Shown: positions 6,674 through 12,972 of the stretch, piece by piece
Position numbering within the stretch: the first letter of the stretch is position 1
How the letters are laid out: each line of letters begins with the position of its first letter
Assembly (NCBI GenBank): GCA_031267995.1
Contig: JAIRXZ010000081.1
Coordinates: 1 to 12,977, forward strand
Origin: Odoribacteraceae bacterium
GTDB taxonomy: Bacteria > Bacteroidota > Bacteroidia > Bacteroidales > Marinifilaceae
Reading direction: 5' to 3'
DNA: 12,977 bases
Program-made: the position numbers and the translations under genes
Notes under the pieces: generated by a model
Databases searched by the model: none
The model's input: the letters and a program-made list of their open reading frames with translations, nothing else
What the model was told of the DNA's origin: nothing

Positions 6674-7618
6674 CTATTTTTTCTCCAGCAGCGCCAGACC
6701 CCGTTGCAGTTTTTCGTCGGGCAGGCTGATGTAACCCGTTGGCATGTTGTACTCCTGGCCTTTGGTGAGGACGAATTTCAGGAAGGCCACCACCTCCGGT
6801 TTTTCCGGCACGCCGTTGGTGACCAGGTAGAGGTCGCGGGCGGGGGGCGAGGGGTAACGATCCTCGGCGATGGCCTGCACGATGGCGTCCTTGGTGTCGT
6901 AGAACAGCTCGTCGTCATCGAGTTGCCCGTTTTCGTTCACGTCTATCGGCAGCACCAGCAGACCGGGGTTCGGCGCCCGCGTGCCCTCGTCGTAGGCGTA
7001 CGAGAGGTTGTTGAGGCCGATCCCCAGGACGTCCTTCTGGACGGCGGTGGCCAGGCCTGGATCGCCGTAGACGGCCGTTCCGCCGAGGTCTTCCTGCTTC
7101 TTTCCCAGCCACAAGGCCCACGTTTCGGCGGCGCCGCAGGCGTCCGAGCGCGTGTAGACGTGCACGGCCTCGGCGCGAGGGGTGCCCGTGACGTCGCCCC
7201 AGGTTTTGTACTCGCCGGTGATCCACAGGTTGATGGCGGCCTCGCGCGTCAGCCCGCGCTTGAGCAGGTCGGCCAGGGCGGGGTTTGCCGCGTTGATCGT
7301 GGGCACCACGGCGTCTTTGGCGACGGCGATGCCGATGGCGCCTTTTTCCTGCTCGGTGGGGTAGACCTCGCGGGATACCATCCCCAGGTCAACCACCTTG
7401 GAGAGGACGTCCGTCATTCCCTTGCCCGCGCCGCCGGCGGAGATGTCGATGCGCACGCCGGGGTTTAGTTGCTTGAACTCGTCCGCCCACTTGACCACCA
7501 GCGGGTAGAGGGCGAAGGCGCCGGAGATGGAGATGTCGCCCCCGGAGCGGGATTTGCAGCCACAGGCGCACGCGCCGATGAGGACGCTGGCCAACGAGAT
7601 GATGAATGTTTTTTTCAT
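6674..7618 (-). CDS. pstS: PstS-like anion-binding lipoprotein
   Basis: Periplasmic binding protein that hands the anion to PstC-PstA. The 314 residues begin with a lipoprotein signal (MKKTFIISLASVLIG, Cys17 or Cys21 as lipidation site). The binding-protein core starts with SGAFALYPLVVKWADEF (32-48), then SAGGAGKGM (60-68) and DLGMVSRE (77-84), resembling Gram-positive-type PstS rather than E. coli PstS. By eye, the anion loop equivalent to RADGSGT reads RSDACGA (157-163), so the usual Ser and Thr are Cys161 and Ala163. Residues 226-237 match the EF-hand calcium loop consensus exactly (D-V-N-E-N-G-Q-L-D-D-D-E). It lies 18 nt after the porin and 12 nt before pstC. Phosphate is the family default; sulfate or another oxyanion is possible from the operon. 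Confidence 0.88.
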   Translation of the reverse strand: MKKTFIISLASVLIGACACGCKSRSGGDISISGAFALYPLVVKWADEFKQLNPGVRIDISAGGAGKGMTDVLSKVVDLGMVSREVYPTEQEKGAIGIAVAKDAVVPTINAANPALADLLKRGLTREAAINLWITGEYKTWGDVTGTPRAEAVHVYTRSDACGAAETWALWLGKKQEDLGGTAVYGDPGLATAVQKDVLGIGLNNLSYAYDEGTRAPNPGLLVLPIDVNENGQLDDDELFYDTKDAIVQAIAEDRYPSPPARDLYLVTNGVPEKPEVVAFLKFVLTKGQEYNMPTGYISLPDEKLQRGLALLEKK

Positions 7619-7636
7619 GTTACGTGTTGTTTGTGT

Positions 7637-8677
7637 TTAAAAAGATACCATGATTTGCGCTGACAGGTAGAGGGTTTCCGTCGCGTCGCCGGTGACCCTG
7701 TAGCTGTAATTCAGCATCAGGCGCAGGTTTTTGACGGGGGAGTAGTTGCCGCCGATGGTGTAGTAGGCGAGGCCTGAATTGTCAACGTCCATGTTTTGCT
7801 TGAGATACTCGTGCTTGAGCAACGCTTGCAGGCCGTTGCAGATGTTGTAGGCGCCAACGAGGTAGTAGCCCTCGCTGCGCTGGCTCCTGGTTTTGCCGGC
7901 GATGTACTCGCCGCGGAACAGCCACCTGTCGTCCGCGTACCGCGCGCCGAAGCCCACGCGCCGCCGCCGGTAGCTGTCGCCCGCCTGGGGAGGCAACGCC
8001 CCGTGGTAGTACGATCCGGACAGGGTGACGCCATTCAACGGGTTCACGGTGAGGATGCCGGAGAAGTCCTTGGCCTTGTTGTTGTCGGTGGTGTTGATGC
8101 CGCTGCCGTTGAAGATACCTATATTATAGGTGATGACGGGGGATCCGTTCCGCTCCAGGAATCCGCCGTTGACGGCCAGGCCGATGTCCCGCCCGTTGGC
8201 GTTGACGCCCGCGAAGTCATTGTAGCCGACCATCCGGGAGATGATCAACGAGTTGTCAATCGTCTCCAGCGCGGTGGGGCTGTAGGGGTTTTCCAGCGAA
8301 AAGGGCACCTTGAACTCGCCCGCCTGCACGTTCAGGCATGGCAGCGCCTTCCACACGAGGTAGGCGTCCAGCACCTTGGGGGATCCGGCCAGCTCCAGCT
8401 GCAGGCGGTAGTCGAAGGCAGAGAAGTTCCCCTTGAAGTCCAGCCGCGCCCGGCGAATGTCGAAGGTATTCCAGTTGCCACTTCTGAGGGCGGACTCCTG
8501 GTAGTACAAATCCTGGTAGCGCAGGTTGATCAGCCCGGAGATCGTCGGCAGTCGTTTGACAATTTTCTCGAGCGCGTCCACCCGCTTTTCCAGGGCGTCT
8601 TGCGCCTTTGTCCCGGTGTTGATCATCAGTAAACCTATACACGTTAGCGTTGTGATTCGATAGAAATAAGCCTTCAT
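7637..8677 (-). CDS. OprP/OprO-type outer-membrane porin
   Basis: Outer-membrane channel of the phosphate-selective porin O/P family, probably admitting the anion that PstS captures. The 346 residues start with a signal peptide ending near GTKAQ (about residue 26). A short coiled-coil segment DALEKRVDALEKIVKRL follows, then a beta-barrel with alternating hydrophobic strands and a terminal Phe (AQIMVSF) suited to BAM recognition. The RRARLDFKG and FKVPFSLENPYSP segments are typical of this family. It is the first gene of the run, 18 nt upstream of pstS, so porin, binding protein, channel and assimilation enzymes appear to be one transcription unit. Anion selectivity is inferred from family and context only. 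Confidence 0.88.
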   Translation of the reverse strand: MKAYFYRITTLTCIGLLMINTGTKAQDALEKRVDALEKIVKRLPTISGLINLRYQDLYYQESALRSGNWNTFDIRRARLDFKGNFSAFDYRLQLELAGSPKVLDAYLVWKALPCLNVQAGEFKVPFSLENPYSPTALETIDNSLIISRMVGYNDFAGVNANGRDIGLAVNGGFLERNGSPVITYNIGIFNGSGINTTDNNKAKDFSGILTVNPLNGVTLSGSYYHGALPPQAGDSYRRRRVGFGARYADDRWLFRGEYIAGKTRSQRSEGYYLVGAYNICNGLQALLKHEYLKQNMDVDNSGLAYYTIGGNYSPVKNLRLMLNYSYRVTGDATETLYLSAQIMVSF

Positions 8678-8718
8678 AGATTCATTTTTTTATTTAATGT
8701 GGGGTTAAAATTGCACGA

Positions 8719-8727
8719 CGAAAGTAC
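8719..8727 (-). promoter_or_regulatory. Possible -7 box of the porin-pst-cys operon
   Basis: The minus strand reads TACTTTCG about 42 nt upstream of the porin ATG, one mismatch from the Bacteroidota -7 box TAnnTTTG. No TTG-like -33 element stands at the expected distance, which would fit an activator-dependent promoter. Weak evidence. Confidence 0.3.
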
Positions 8728-8774
8728 GGATTAATCGCTAGACTTCTTTTCGGGAGGCCGCCAAAAGGCCATTT

Positions 8775-8814
8775 TTACGCATATATACCCCACGCCGCTT
8801 ACGCATATATACCC
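8775..8814. promoter_or_regulatory. Pair of 16-bp direct repeats upstream of the porin operon, candidate operator
   Basis: TTACGCATATATACCC occurs perfectly at 8775-8790 and 8799-8814, a 24-bp start-to-start spacing, and each copy is followed by a similar CACG. The repeats lie about 100-140 nt upstream of the porin start, or roughly -70 and -95 relative to the possible -7 box, where activators commonly bind. No gene covers them. Nearby, GAAACGGGAA occurs at 8826 and 8856. The role as an operator is inference. Confidence 0.5.
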
Positions 8815-8944
8815 ACGTTTCGGGGGAAACGGGAAGGCCTCCCGGACGGCCGCGCGAAACGGGAAAACCGCGCGGACAACGGCGCCGACAACGACGACAA
8901 GCCCGCTCCCCCGCCCCGCGCGGCGCGGATTTTTCGGGAAAAAC

Positions 8945-8975
8945 TTGCAAACTCCCCGTTAAATACACACCTTTG
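8945..8975 (+). promoter_or_regulatory. Bacteroidota-type promoter for metX-hom
   Basis: TTG at 8945-8947 and CACCTTTG at 8968-8975 are 20 nt apart, matching the -33 TTG / -7 TAnnTTTG arrangement of Bacteroidota housekeeping promoters with one mismatch in the -7 box. Transcription would start near 8982 and leave a leader of about 195 nt before metX. Confidence 0.5.
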
Positions 8976-8981
8976 CCGACG

Positions 8982-9178
8982 CAATTTGATGATCAACAAT
9001 GGATGATAGCCGCTTTATAAAGAACGGGATGGTAATCCCGAACGGACGCTCCCCCCTCGCCGGGACGCGCGCCCCCCGCGTAACCACGCGAATGTGCCAC
9101 CGGGCACGCTGATCTCTCCCCCCCCACACACCGCCGGCCGCTCGCCATGCATCTGCGCGTTTTTCAAAAAACTTACTC
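8982..9178 (+). promoter_or_regulatory. Structured metX leader, possible cis-regulatory RNA
   Basis: If the promoter is right, this long leader contains three hairpins. These are CGGGAT/ATCCCG with a GGTA loop (9025-9040), CGCG/CGCG with loop TAACCA (9077-9090), and GTGCC/GGCAC with a 4-nt loop (9094-9107). CCG at 9010-9012 could pair with CGG at 9043-9045 around the first hairpin. Methionine genes are often controlled by SAM-binding leaders, but I cannot find the conserved cores of SAM-I or SAM-II here. GC-rich DNA also forms hairpins by chance. Confidence 0.25.
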
Positions 9179-10201
9179 ATGGAGGTACAAATTTATCATT
9201 ATCATAACGAATTTCCGTTGGAAGGCGGGGGCGCTCTCCCCGGTTTGACGATCGCCTACCACACCTACGGCGCCCTGTCGCCGGCGGGCGATAACGTCAT
9301 TTGGGTCTGCCACGCGCTCACGGCCAACTCCGACGTGGAGCAGTGGTGGCCGCGCACGGTGGAGGAGGGCAAGTTCCTCGACCCGGGGCGCCATTTTATC
9401 GTCTGCGCCAATATCCTCGGATCGCACTACGGCACCACCGGCCCGCTGAGCATCAACCCGCTGACGGGCGCGCCCTGGTACGGGAGCTTCCCGGAGATCA
9501 CCGTGCGCGACATGGCGCGTTGCCACAAATTGCTGGCCGACCACCTCGGCATCCGGCAGGTGCAACTCCTCATCGGCAGCTCCATCGGCGGCTTCCAATG
9601 CCTCGAGATGGAGCTGTTGCACCCCGGCTTCGCCCGCGACATCGCCCTGATTGCCACCTCCGCGCGGACGCAACCCTGGGCAATCGCCCTGAACGAATCG
9701 CAACGCGCGGCCATCGAGTTAGACCCTACCTTTGGCGATAATCACCCTCTCGCCGGCGGCAACGGGATGGCCGTGGCGCGCTCCATCGCCCTGCTGAGCT
9801 ACCGCGGGCAACAGGCCTACGACAAAACTCAGCAGGACGACCAACGCGCCACCAAGCTCTCCCACTACCGCGCCGCCGGCTACCAGCGATACCAGGGCGA
9901 AAAACTGCGCACCCGCTTCAACGCCTATTCCTACCACCGACTGACGCGGGCGATTGATTCCCACGACATTTCCCGCGGCCGCGCCCCCCTGGAGCAGGTG
10001 CTGGCGGGCATCGCCGCGCGTTGCCTCGTTGTTTGCATCAGCTCGGACATCCTCTTCCCCGTGGCCGATCACCAGGTGATGCGCCGCCACATCCCCCGCG
10101 CCGAATATGCCGTCATCGACTCCGACTTCGCGCACGACGGCTTCCTCATAGAACACGAAAAACTAAATCACATTATCCTAAATTTTTTAGCCAATGAGTA
10201 A
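9179..10201 (+). CDS. metX: Homoserine O-acetyltransferase, MetX type
   Basis: Transfers an acyl group, normally acetyl from acetyl-CoA, to homoserine, the first committed step towards methionine. The 340-residue alpha/beta hydrolase has the oxyanion segment CHALTANSD (44-52), the substrate motif ILGSHYGTTGP (79-89), and the nucleophile elbow GSSIGG with Ser135. The catalytic Asp290 (SSDILFP) and His319 (HDGFL) complete the triad. The activated homoserine accepts sulfide, so the gene is linked logically to the divergent sulfate operon. The ATG at 9179 has an A/T-rich upstream stretch and no Shine-Dalgarno sequence. The stop overlaps hom by 8 nt. Acetyl rather than succinyl specificity is the family default and was not tested here. 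Confidence 0.93.
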   Translation: MEVQIYHYHNEFPLEGGGALPGLTIAYHTYGALSPAGDNVIWVCHALTANSDVEQWWPRTVEEGKFLDPGRHFIVCANILGSHYGTTGPLSINPLTGAPWYGSFPEITVRDMARCHKLLADHLGIRQVQLLIGSSIGGFQCLEMELLHPGFARDIALIATSARTQPWAIALNESQRAAIELDPTFGDNHPLAGGNGMAVARSIALLSYRGQQAYDKTQQDDQRATKLSHYRAAGYQRYQGEKLRTRFNAYSYHRLTRAIDSHDISRGRAPLEQVLAGIAARCLVVCISSDILFPVADHQVMRRHIPRAEYAVIDSDFAHDGFLIEHEKLNHIILNFLANE

Positions 10202-11381
10202 GATAACTATCGGACTGTTCGGCTTCGGCGTCGTGGGGGAAGGCCTCTGCAACGTCCTGGCCAAGGTACAGATGAAGGACGCCGTCGTCAAAAAAATTTG
10301 CATCCGCGACAGCGCCAAACCGCGTTCGCTGGCGCCGGAACTGTTCACCGACAAGGCGGGAGATATCCTGGACGACCCCGAAATCAACCTCGTCGTCGAG
10401 CTGATCGACGACGCCGAAGCCGCCTACCACATCGTCAAGCGGGCGCTCGTGAACGGCATCCCCGTCGTCTCCGGCAACAAAAAAATGCTCGCCTACCACC
10501 TCGAGGAGCTGATCGCCCTCCAAAAAGCGCACGACGTCGCCCTCCTCTACGACGCCTCCGCCTGCGGCAGCATCCCCGTCATCCGCAACCTGGAGGAGTA
10601 TTACGACAACGAACTCCTCATCTCCGTCAAGGGCATACTCAACGGATCCTCCAACTTCATCCTCTCCAAAATCTTCAACGAAAACATGGAGTACGGCGAG
10701 GCGCTGCGGCGGGCGCAAGAACTCGGATTCGCCGAAAGCGACCCCACCTTCGACGTCGAAGGCTACGACTCCCTCTTCAAACTCGTCATCATCACCGTCC
10801 ACGCCTTCGGCACCTACGTCCACCCGGACAACCTCCTCACCTTCGGCATCAGCAAACTCGGCCCCGACGACATCCGCTACGCCCGCGAAAAAGGCGTCCG
10901 CGTCAAGCTCGTCGCGCAGGTAGCCAAACTCGGCGCGGACAAATTCACCATGTTCGTCCTCCCGCAGCTCATCACCAAGGACAAATACATCTACAGCGTC
11001 GAGGACGAATTCAACGGCGTCGTCATCAAGGGCGAATGTTACGGCAAGCAATTCATGTTCGGCAAAGGCGCCGGCGGCTACCCCACGGGATCCTCCGTCC
11101 TCAGCGACATCACCGCCCGCCTCCACCACTACCGCTACGAGTACAAAAAACGAAACGGCGACACCCGCTTCTCCTACACCGACGACCACACCTTCCGCCT
11201 CTACCTCCGCTACGCCACCGAGGAAGACCTCGCCCTCGTCCCCTTCGAATCCATCACCGAGCGCTACTGGAGCGAAAACTACAAATTCGTCATCGGCCAC
11301 GTCCGCCTCGCCAACCTCATCAGCGTCAAGGAAGAAATCGCCAAACGCGACATCTTCATGGCCGCCGCCCCGCTGGAGTAA
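10194..11381 (+). CDS. hom: Homoserine dehydrogenase, monofunctional
   Basis: Reduces aspartate semialdehyde to homoserine, the branch point for methionine and threonine and the substrate of MetX. The 395 residues contain the NAD(P) motif GFGVVG (10-15), the SGNKKMLA stretch (93-100), ASACGSIP (121-128), GILNGSSNFIL (147-157) and ESDPTFDVEGYD (181-192). Lys196 is the likely catalytic lysine, and GAGGYPTGSSVLSD follows later. There is no fused aspartokinase. The C-terminal 80 residues (from about 315) have no motif I can name and may be a small regulatory domain. The start overlaps the metX end by 8 nt, indicating coupled translation. Confidence 0.95.
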   Translation: MSKITIGLFGFGVVGEGLCNVLAKVQMKDAVVKKICIRDSAKPRSLAPELFTDKAGDILDDPEINLVVELIDDAEAAYHIVKRALVNGIPVVSGNKKMLAYHLEELIALQKAHDVALLYDASACGSIPVIRNLEEYYDNELLISVKGILNGSSNFILSKIFNENMEYGEALRRAQELGFAESDPTFDVEGYDSLFKLVIITVHAFGTYVHPDNLLTFGISKLGPDDIRYAREKGVRVKLVAQVAKLGADKFTMFVLPQLITKDKYIYSVEDEFNGVVIKGECYGKQFMFGKGAGGYPTGSSVLSDITARLHHYRYEYKKRNGDTRFSYTDDHTFRLYLRYATEEDLALVPFESITERYWSENYKFVIGHVRLANLISVKEEIAKRDIFMAAAPLE

Positions 11382-11396
11382 TCGCCCCGCCCCATC

Positions 11397-11419
11397 GCCC
11401 GGCGTTTCCCGCGCCGGGC
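11397..11419 (+). other. GC-rich hairpin after hom
   Basis: GCCCGGCG (11397-11404) pairs perfectly with CGCCGGGC (11412-11419) around a 7-nt loop. No U-tract follows; the downstream sequence is A-rich and leads into the next start. It may weaken read-through or protect the metX-hom mRNA end, but it is not a standard intrinsic terminator. Confidence 0.4.
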
Positions 11420-11447
11420 GGCACCAAAAAAACTAAAAAGAAAACGC

Positions 11448-11975
11448 GTGAAACACGTTATTTTATCATTGATCATCATCATCGCCTTGCCGGCGCTGGC
11501 ACGCGCGCAAAAACGCGACGTCCCGCGCGTCAACTTTGAATTTGGCGGGGGCATGAACTTCGCCGCGGCCAAGCGCGACGCCCGAGAAGTCAACCAGGGA
11601 GCGACGCTCTACATCGAGGGGCGCTACAACCCCGCCGGGCTACCCGTCGACGCCGCCTTCCAGATCGACATCTCCGCCTTCATCCGGAAATGGGACAACG
11701 GCTACGAGAAAAGACCGCGTTCCACCAAATTCACGATCATCGGCGACTACAACTTTCACCGCGGCAGCCTGGTCAACCCCTTCGTCGGGATGGGCATCGG
11801 CATCGCCCTCGACGAGGACGACTTTGACGACCACGGCGCCTCGCCCCACCCCGGCATCTGCCTGATGCCCAGGATCGGCCTGCGCCTGTTAAAGCACCTG
11901 AGCATCACCCTCGACTACGAACTATCGCGGGCATCGCACAACCATTGCGACCTGAAAATGGGCTTCTACTTCTAA
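11448..11975 (+). CDS. Small outer-membrane beta-barrel protein, function unknown
   Basis: The 175-residue protein begins with a signal peptide (KHVILSLIIIIALPALARA, probable cleavage before Gln21). The rest alternates as beta strands: FEFGGGMNFA, ATLYIEGRYN, AAFQIDISAFIRKWD, KFTIIGDYNF, VNPFVGMGIGIAL, PRIGLRLLKHLSITLDYEL and the terminal MGFYF, ending in Phe as BAM substrates do. This resembles eight-stranded OmpW/porin-like barrels common in Bacteroidota. The start is GTG, chosen because it alone retains the signal peptide and follows an A-rich leader; the next Met (MNFAA) would remove it. It lies 66 nt after hom. No enzymatic motif is visible, and its role with methionine genes is unclear. 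Confidence 0.75.
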   Translation: MKHVILSLIIIIALPALARAQKRDVPRVNFEFGGGMNFAAAKRDAREVNQGATLYIEGRYNPAGLPVDAAFQIDISAFIRKWDNGYEKRPRSTKFTIIGDYNFHRGSLVNPFVGMGIGIALDEDDFDDHGASPHPGICLMPRIGLRLLKHLSITLDYELSRASHNHCDLKMGFYF

Positions 11976-12008
11976 AAAAACGGGCGAAAAAACCGCCCCA
12001 ACAGAAGG

Positions 12009-12043
12009 GACATGGCGCGTCACGTCTCCACGGAAACGGGAAC
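12009..12043. repeat. REP-like palindrome upstream of the RAYT gene
   Basis: The copy starts GACATGGCGCGTCACGTC and continues CCACGGAAACGGGAA. It matches 21 of the first 25 bases, and the whole GAAACGGGAA tail, of the copy inside the transposase gene. A short GGGCG/CGCCC hairpin at 11982-11998 lies just before it. Confidence 0.65.
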
Positions 12044-12073
12044 GGGGAACGATTACCGAACCACGTGAAAAAC

Positions 12074-12745
12074 ATGTCGGGCAAAAAATTTAAAAACCAA
12101 TACCGCGTACCGTCGGCACGAGCCGGGTGGCACGATTATAATGGCGGTTGCCATCTTATCACCGTCTGCACGAAAAAGCGCGAACATTCTTTCGGGAAAA
12201 TCGCGTGCAATGTTGAACGCGGAAACGTAACGCGCGACATTTCCACGGACGCGCGCGGTGAAAACACGATGGTTTTATCGGCCATCGGGCAATTTCTGCA
12301 CGAAACCTTGCAAAATGCAACCCTCCATTACCCGTATGCCGAAATTCCGTTATTCGTCGTCATGCCCAACCATTGGCACGCCATCGTGTTCATCGACGGT
12401 GGCGAAACGGCGGAAAAACCCACGACCGATTGTGATTGTAAAGACGTGGCGTGCCACGTCCCCACGGAAACGGGAATGAAAATGGGCACGATAACAAGCG
12501 AAAAAATGATTGAAATTGCAAGACGCCAATCATTATTATCGTGGACAATACGCGGATTAAAATCTGCCGTCACGAAATTTGCCAATGCAAACAATATTGA
12601 ATTCGCGTGGCAAACCCGTTTCCACGACGAAATTATCCGTAACCAAACGGCCATGAATAAAATTGCCGATTATATCACCCGCAATATTGCAACCTGGAAT
12701 ACCGATTGTTTCAACGAACCGTTTTCAACGAATCACTTTCAATGA
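12074..12745 (+). CDS. REP-associated tyrosine transposase (RAYT, IS200-like Y1 family)
   Basis: Single-strand DNA nuclease of the HUH superfamily that acts on REP palindromes. The 223 residues show the N-terminal YNGGCHLITVCTKKRE (22-37), the metal-binding HUH pair in VMPNHWHAIVFI (H100, H102), RGLKSAVTKFAN (160-171), FAWQTRFHDEIIRN (177-190) and the catalytic tyrosine region IADYI (Y200). The ATG at 12074 is chosen because it begins the conserved domain; an upstream in-frame ATG at 11945 would overlap the preceding gene and add a low-quality tail. REP-like sequences lie upstream, inside (NVTRDIST 51-58, DVACHVPT 124-131) and downstream. The C-terminus (FNEPFSTNHFQ) is encoded by a degenerate short tandem repeat. 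All core residues are present, so activity is plausible. Confidence 0.88.
   Translation: MSGKKFKNQYRVPSARAGWHDYNGGCHLITVCTKKREHSFGKIACNVERGNVTRDISTDARGENTMVLSAIGQFLHETLQNATLHYPYAEIPLFVVMPNHWHAIVFIDGGETAEKPTTDCDCKDVACHVPTETGMKMGTITSEKMIEIARRQSLLSWTIRGLKSAVTKFANANNIEFAWQTRFHDEIIRNQTAMNKIADYITRNIATWNTDCFNEPFSTNHFQ
12224..12248. repeat. Decayed REP-like copy inside the RAYT gene
   Basis: The segment reading AACGTAACGCGC then GACATTTCCACGG aligns without gaps to the copy at 12443 (17 of 25 bases by eye) and is in the same reading frame. It encodes NVTRDIST where the other copy encodes DVACHVPT. The likeness could be coincidental given the low identity. Confidence 0.35.
12443..12477. repeat. REP-like palindrome inside the RAYT coding sequence
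   Basis: GACGTGGC and GCCACGTC form a perfect 8-bp inverted repeat around GT, followed by CCCACGGAAACGGGAAT, the same tail as the upstream copy. It is read in frame as DVACHVPTETG and sits in a linker between the HUH domain and the TSEKM segment, where an insertion would be tolerated. Confidence 0.7.
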
Positions 12746-12778
12746 ATCGTTTTCTACGAACCGTTTTCTACGAAACAC
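12709..12778. repeat. Degenerate tandem repeat, five units of 13-15 bp
   Basis: Five units related to TTTTCTACGAACCG run from inside the RAYT 3' end into the intergenic region. Two further units (CTTTTAACGAACCG, TTTTCCACGAAACAC) occur at 12944-12972, so the repeats bracket the palindromes at 12779-12898. Confidence 0.7.
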
Positions 12779-12853
12779 TGTAGAGACGTAGCGTGCTACG
12801 TCTCAGGAAATGGGAATCCCAATCTTGGAGACGTAGCACGCTACGTCTCTACA
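12779..12853. repeat. Pair of REP-like palindromes as a 26-bp perfect inverted repeat
   Basis: Arm 12779-12804 is the exact reverse complement of arm 12828-12853. Each arm is itself a palindrome with core GAGACGTAGC / GCTACGTCTC around GT or AC. The 23-nt spacer contains GGGAATCCC. Opposed REP pairs next to a RAYT are the layout of BIME/REPtron elements, the substrates of this transposase class. The cores resemble the copies at 12009 and 12443. Confidence 0.85.
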
Positions 12854-12862
12854 CAAAGAGGT

Positions 12863-12898
12863 GGGCACCCGCGAGGGGTGCCCCGGTATGTTTACCGG
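12863..12898. repeat. Two adjacent hairpins downstream of the REP pair
   Basis: GGGCACCC (12863-12870) pairs with GGGTGCCC (12876-12883) around GCGAG. CCGGTA (12883-12888) pairs with TACCGG (12893-12898) around TGTT. Neither is followed by a U-tract. From 12899 to 12977 I see no gene, only a stray ATACGTCTCAG resembling a REP half and two short repeat units. Confidence 0.6.
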
Positions 12899-12943
12899 TG
12901 TTGGTCGGGGTGGGCACGTGGGAATACGTCTCAGATAACGCCA

Positions 12944-12972
12944 CTTTTAACGAACCGTTTTCCACGAAACAC
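12944..12972. repeat. Second site of the ACGAACCG short repeat
   Basis: CTTTTAACGAACCG (12944-12957) and TTTTCCACGAAACAC (12958-12972) match units of the array at 12709-12778, including the AAACACT ending. The stretch may continue past the window edge. Confidence 0.6.

Noticed and set aside
8738..8968. Small minus-strand ORF in the divergent intergenic region
   Set aside because: Arg/Gly/Pro-rich translation typical of GC-rich non-coding DNA; its repeated YMRK motif is only the translation of the 16-bp direct repeats.
8982..9178. SAM-I or SAM-II riboswitch upstream of metX
   Set aside because: The conserved core sequences of these classes could not be found by eye. Only generic hairpins are supported.
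11397..11419. Intrinsic terminator after hom
   Set aside because: The stem is strong but no U-tract follows on either strand, so it is listed only as a hairpin.
11945..12073. Upstream extension of the RAYT gene from an ATG at 11945
   Set aside because: It would overlap the preceding outer-membrane protein gene and run through a REP-like copy in a basic, low-complexity stretch; the conserved domain begins after the ATG at 12074.
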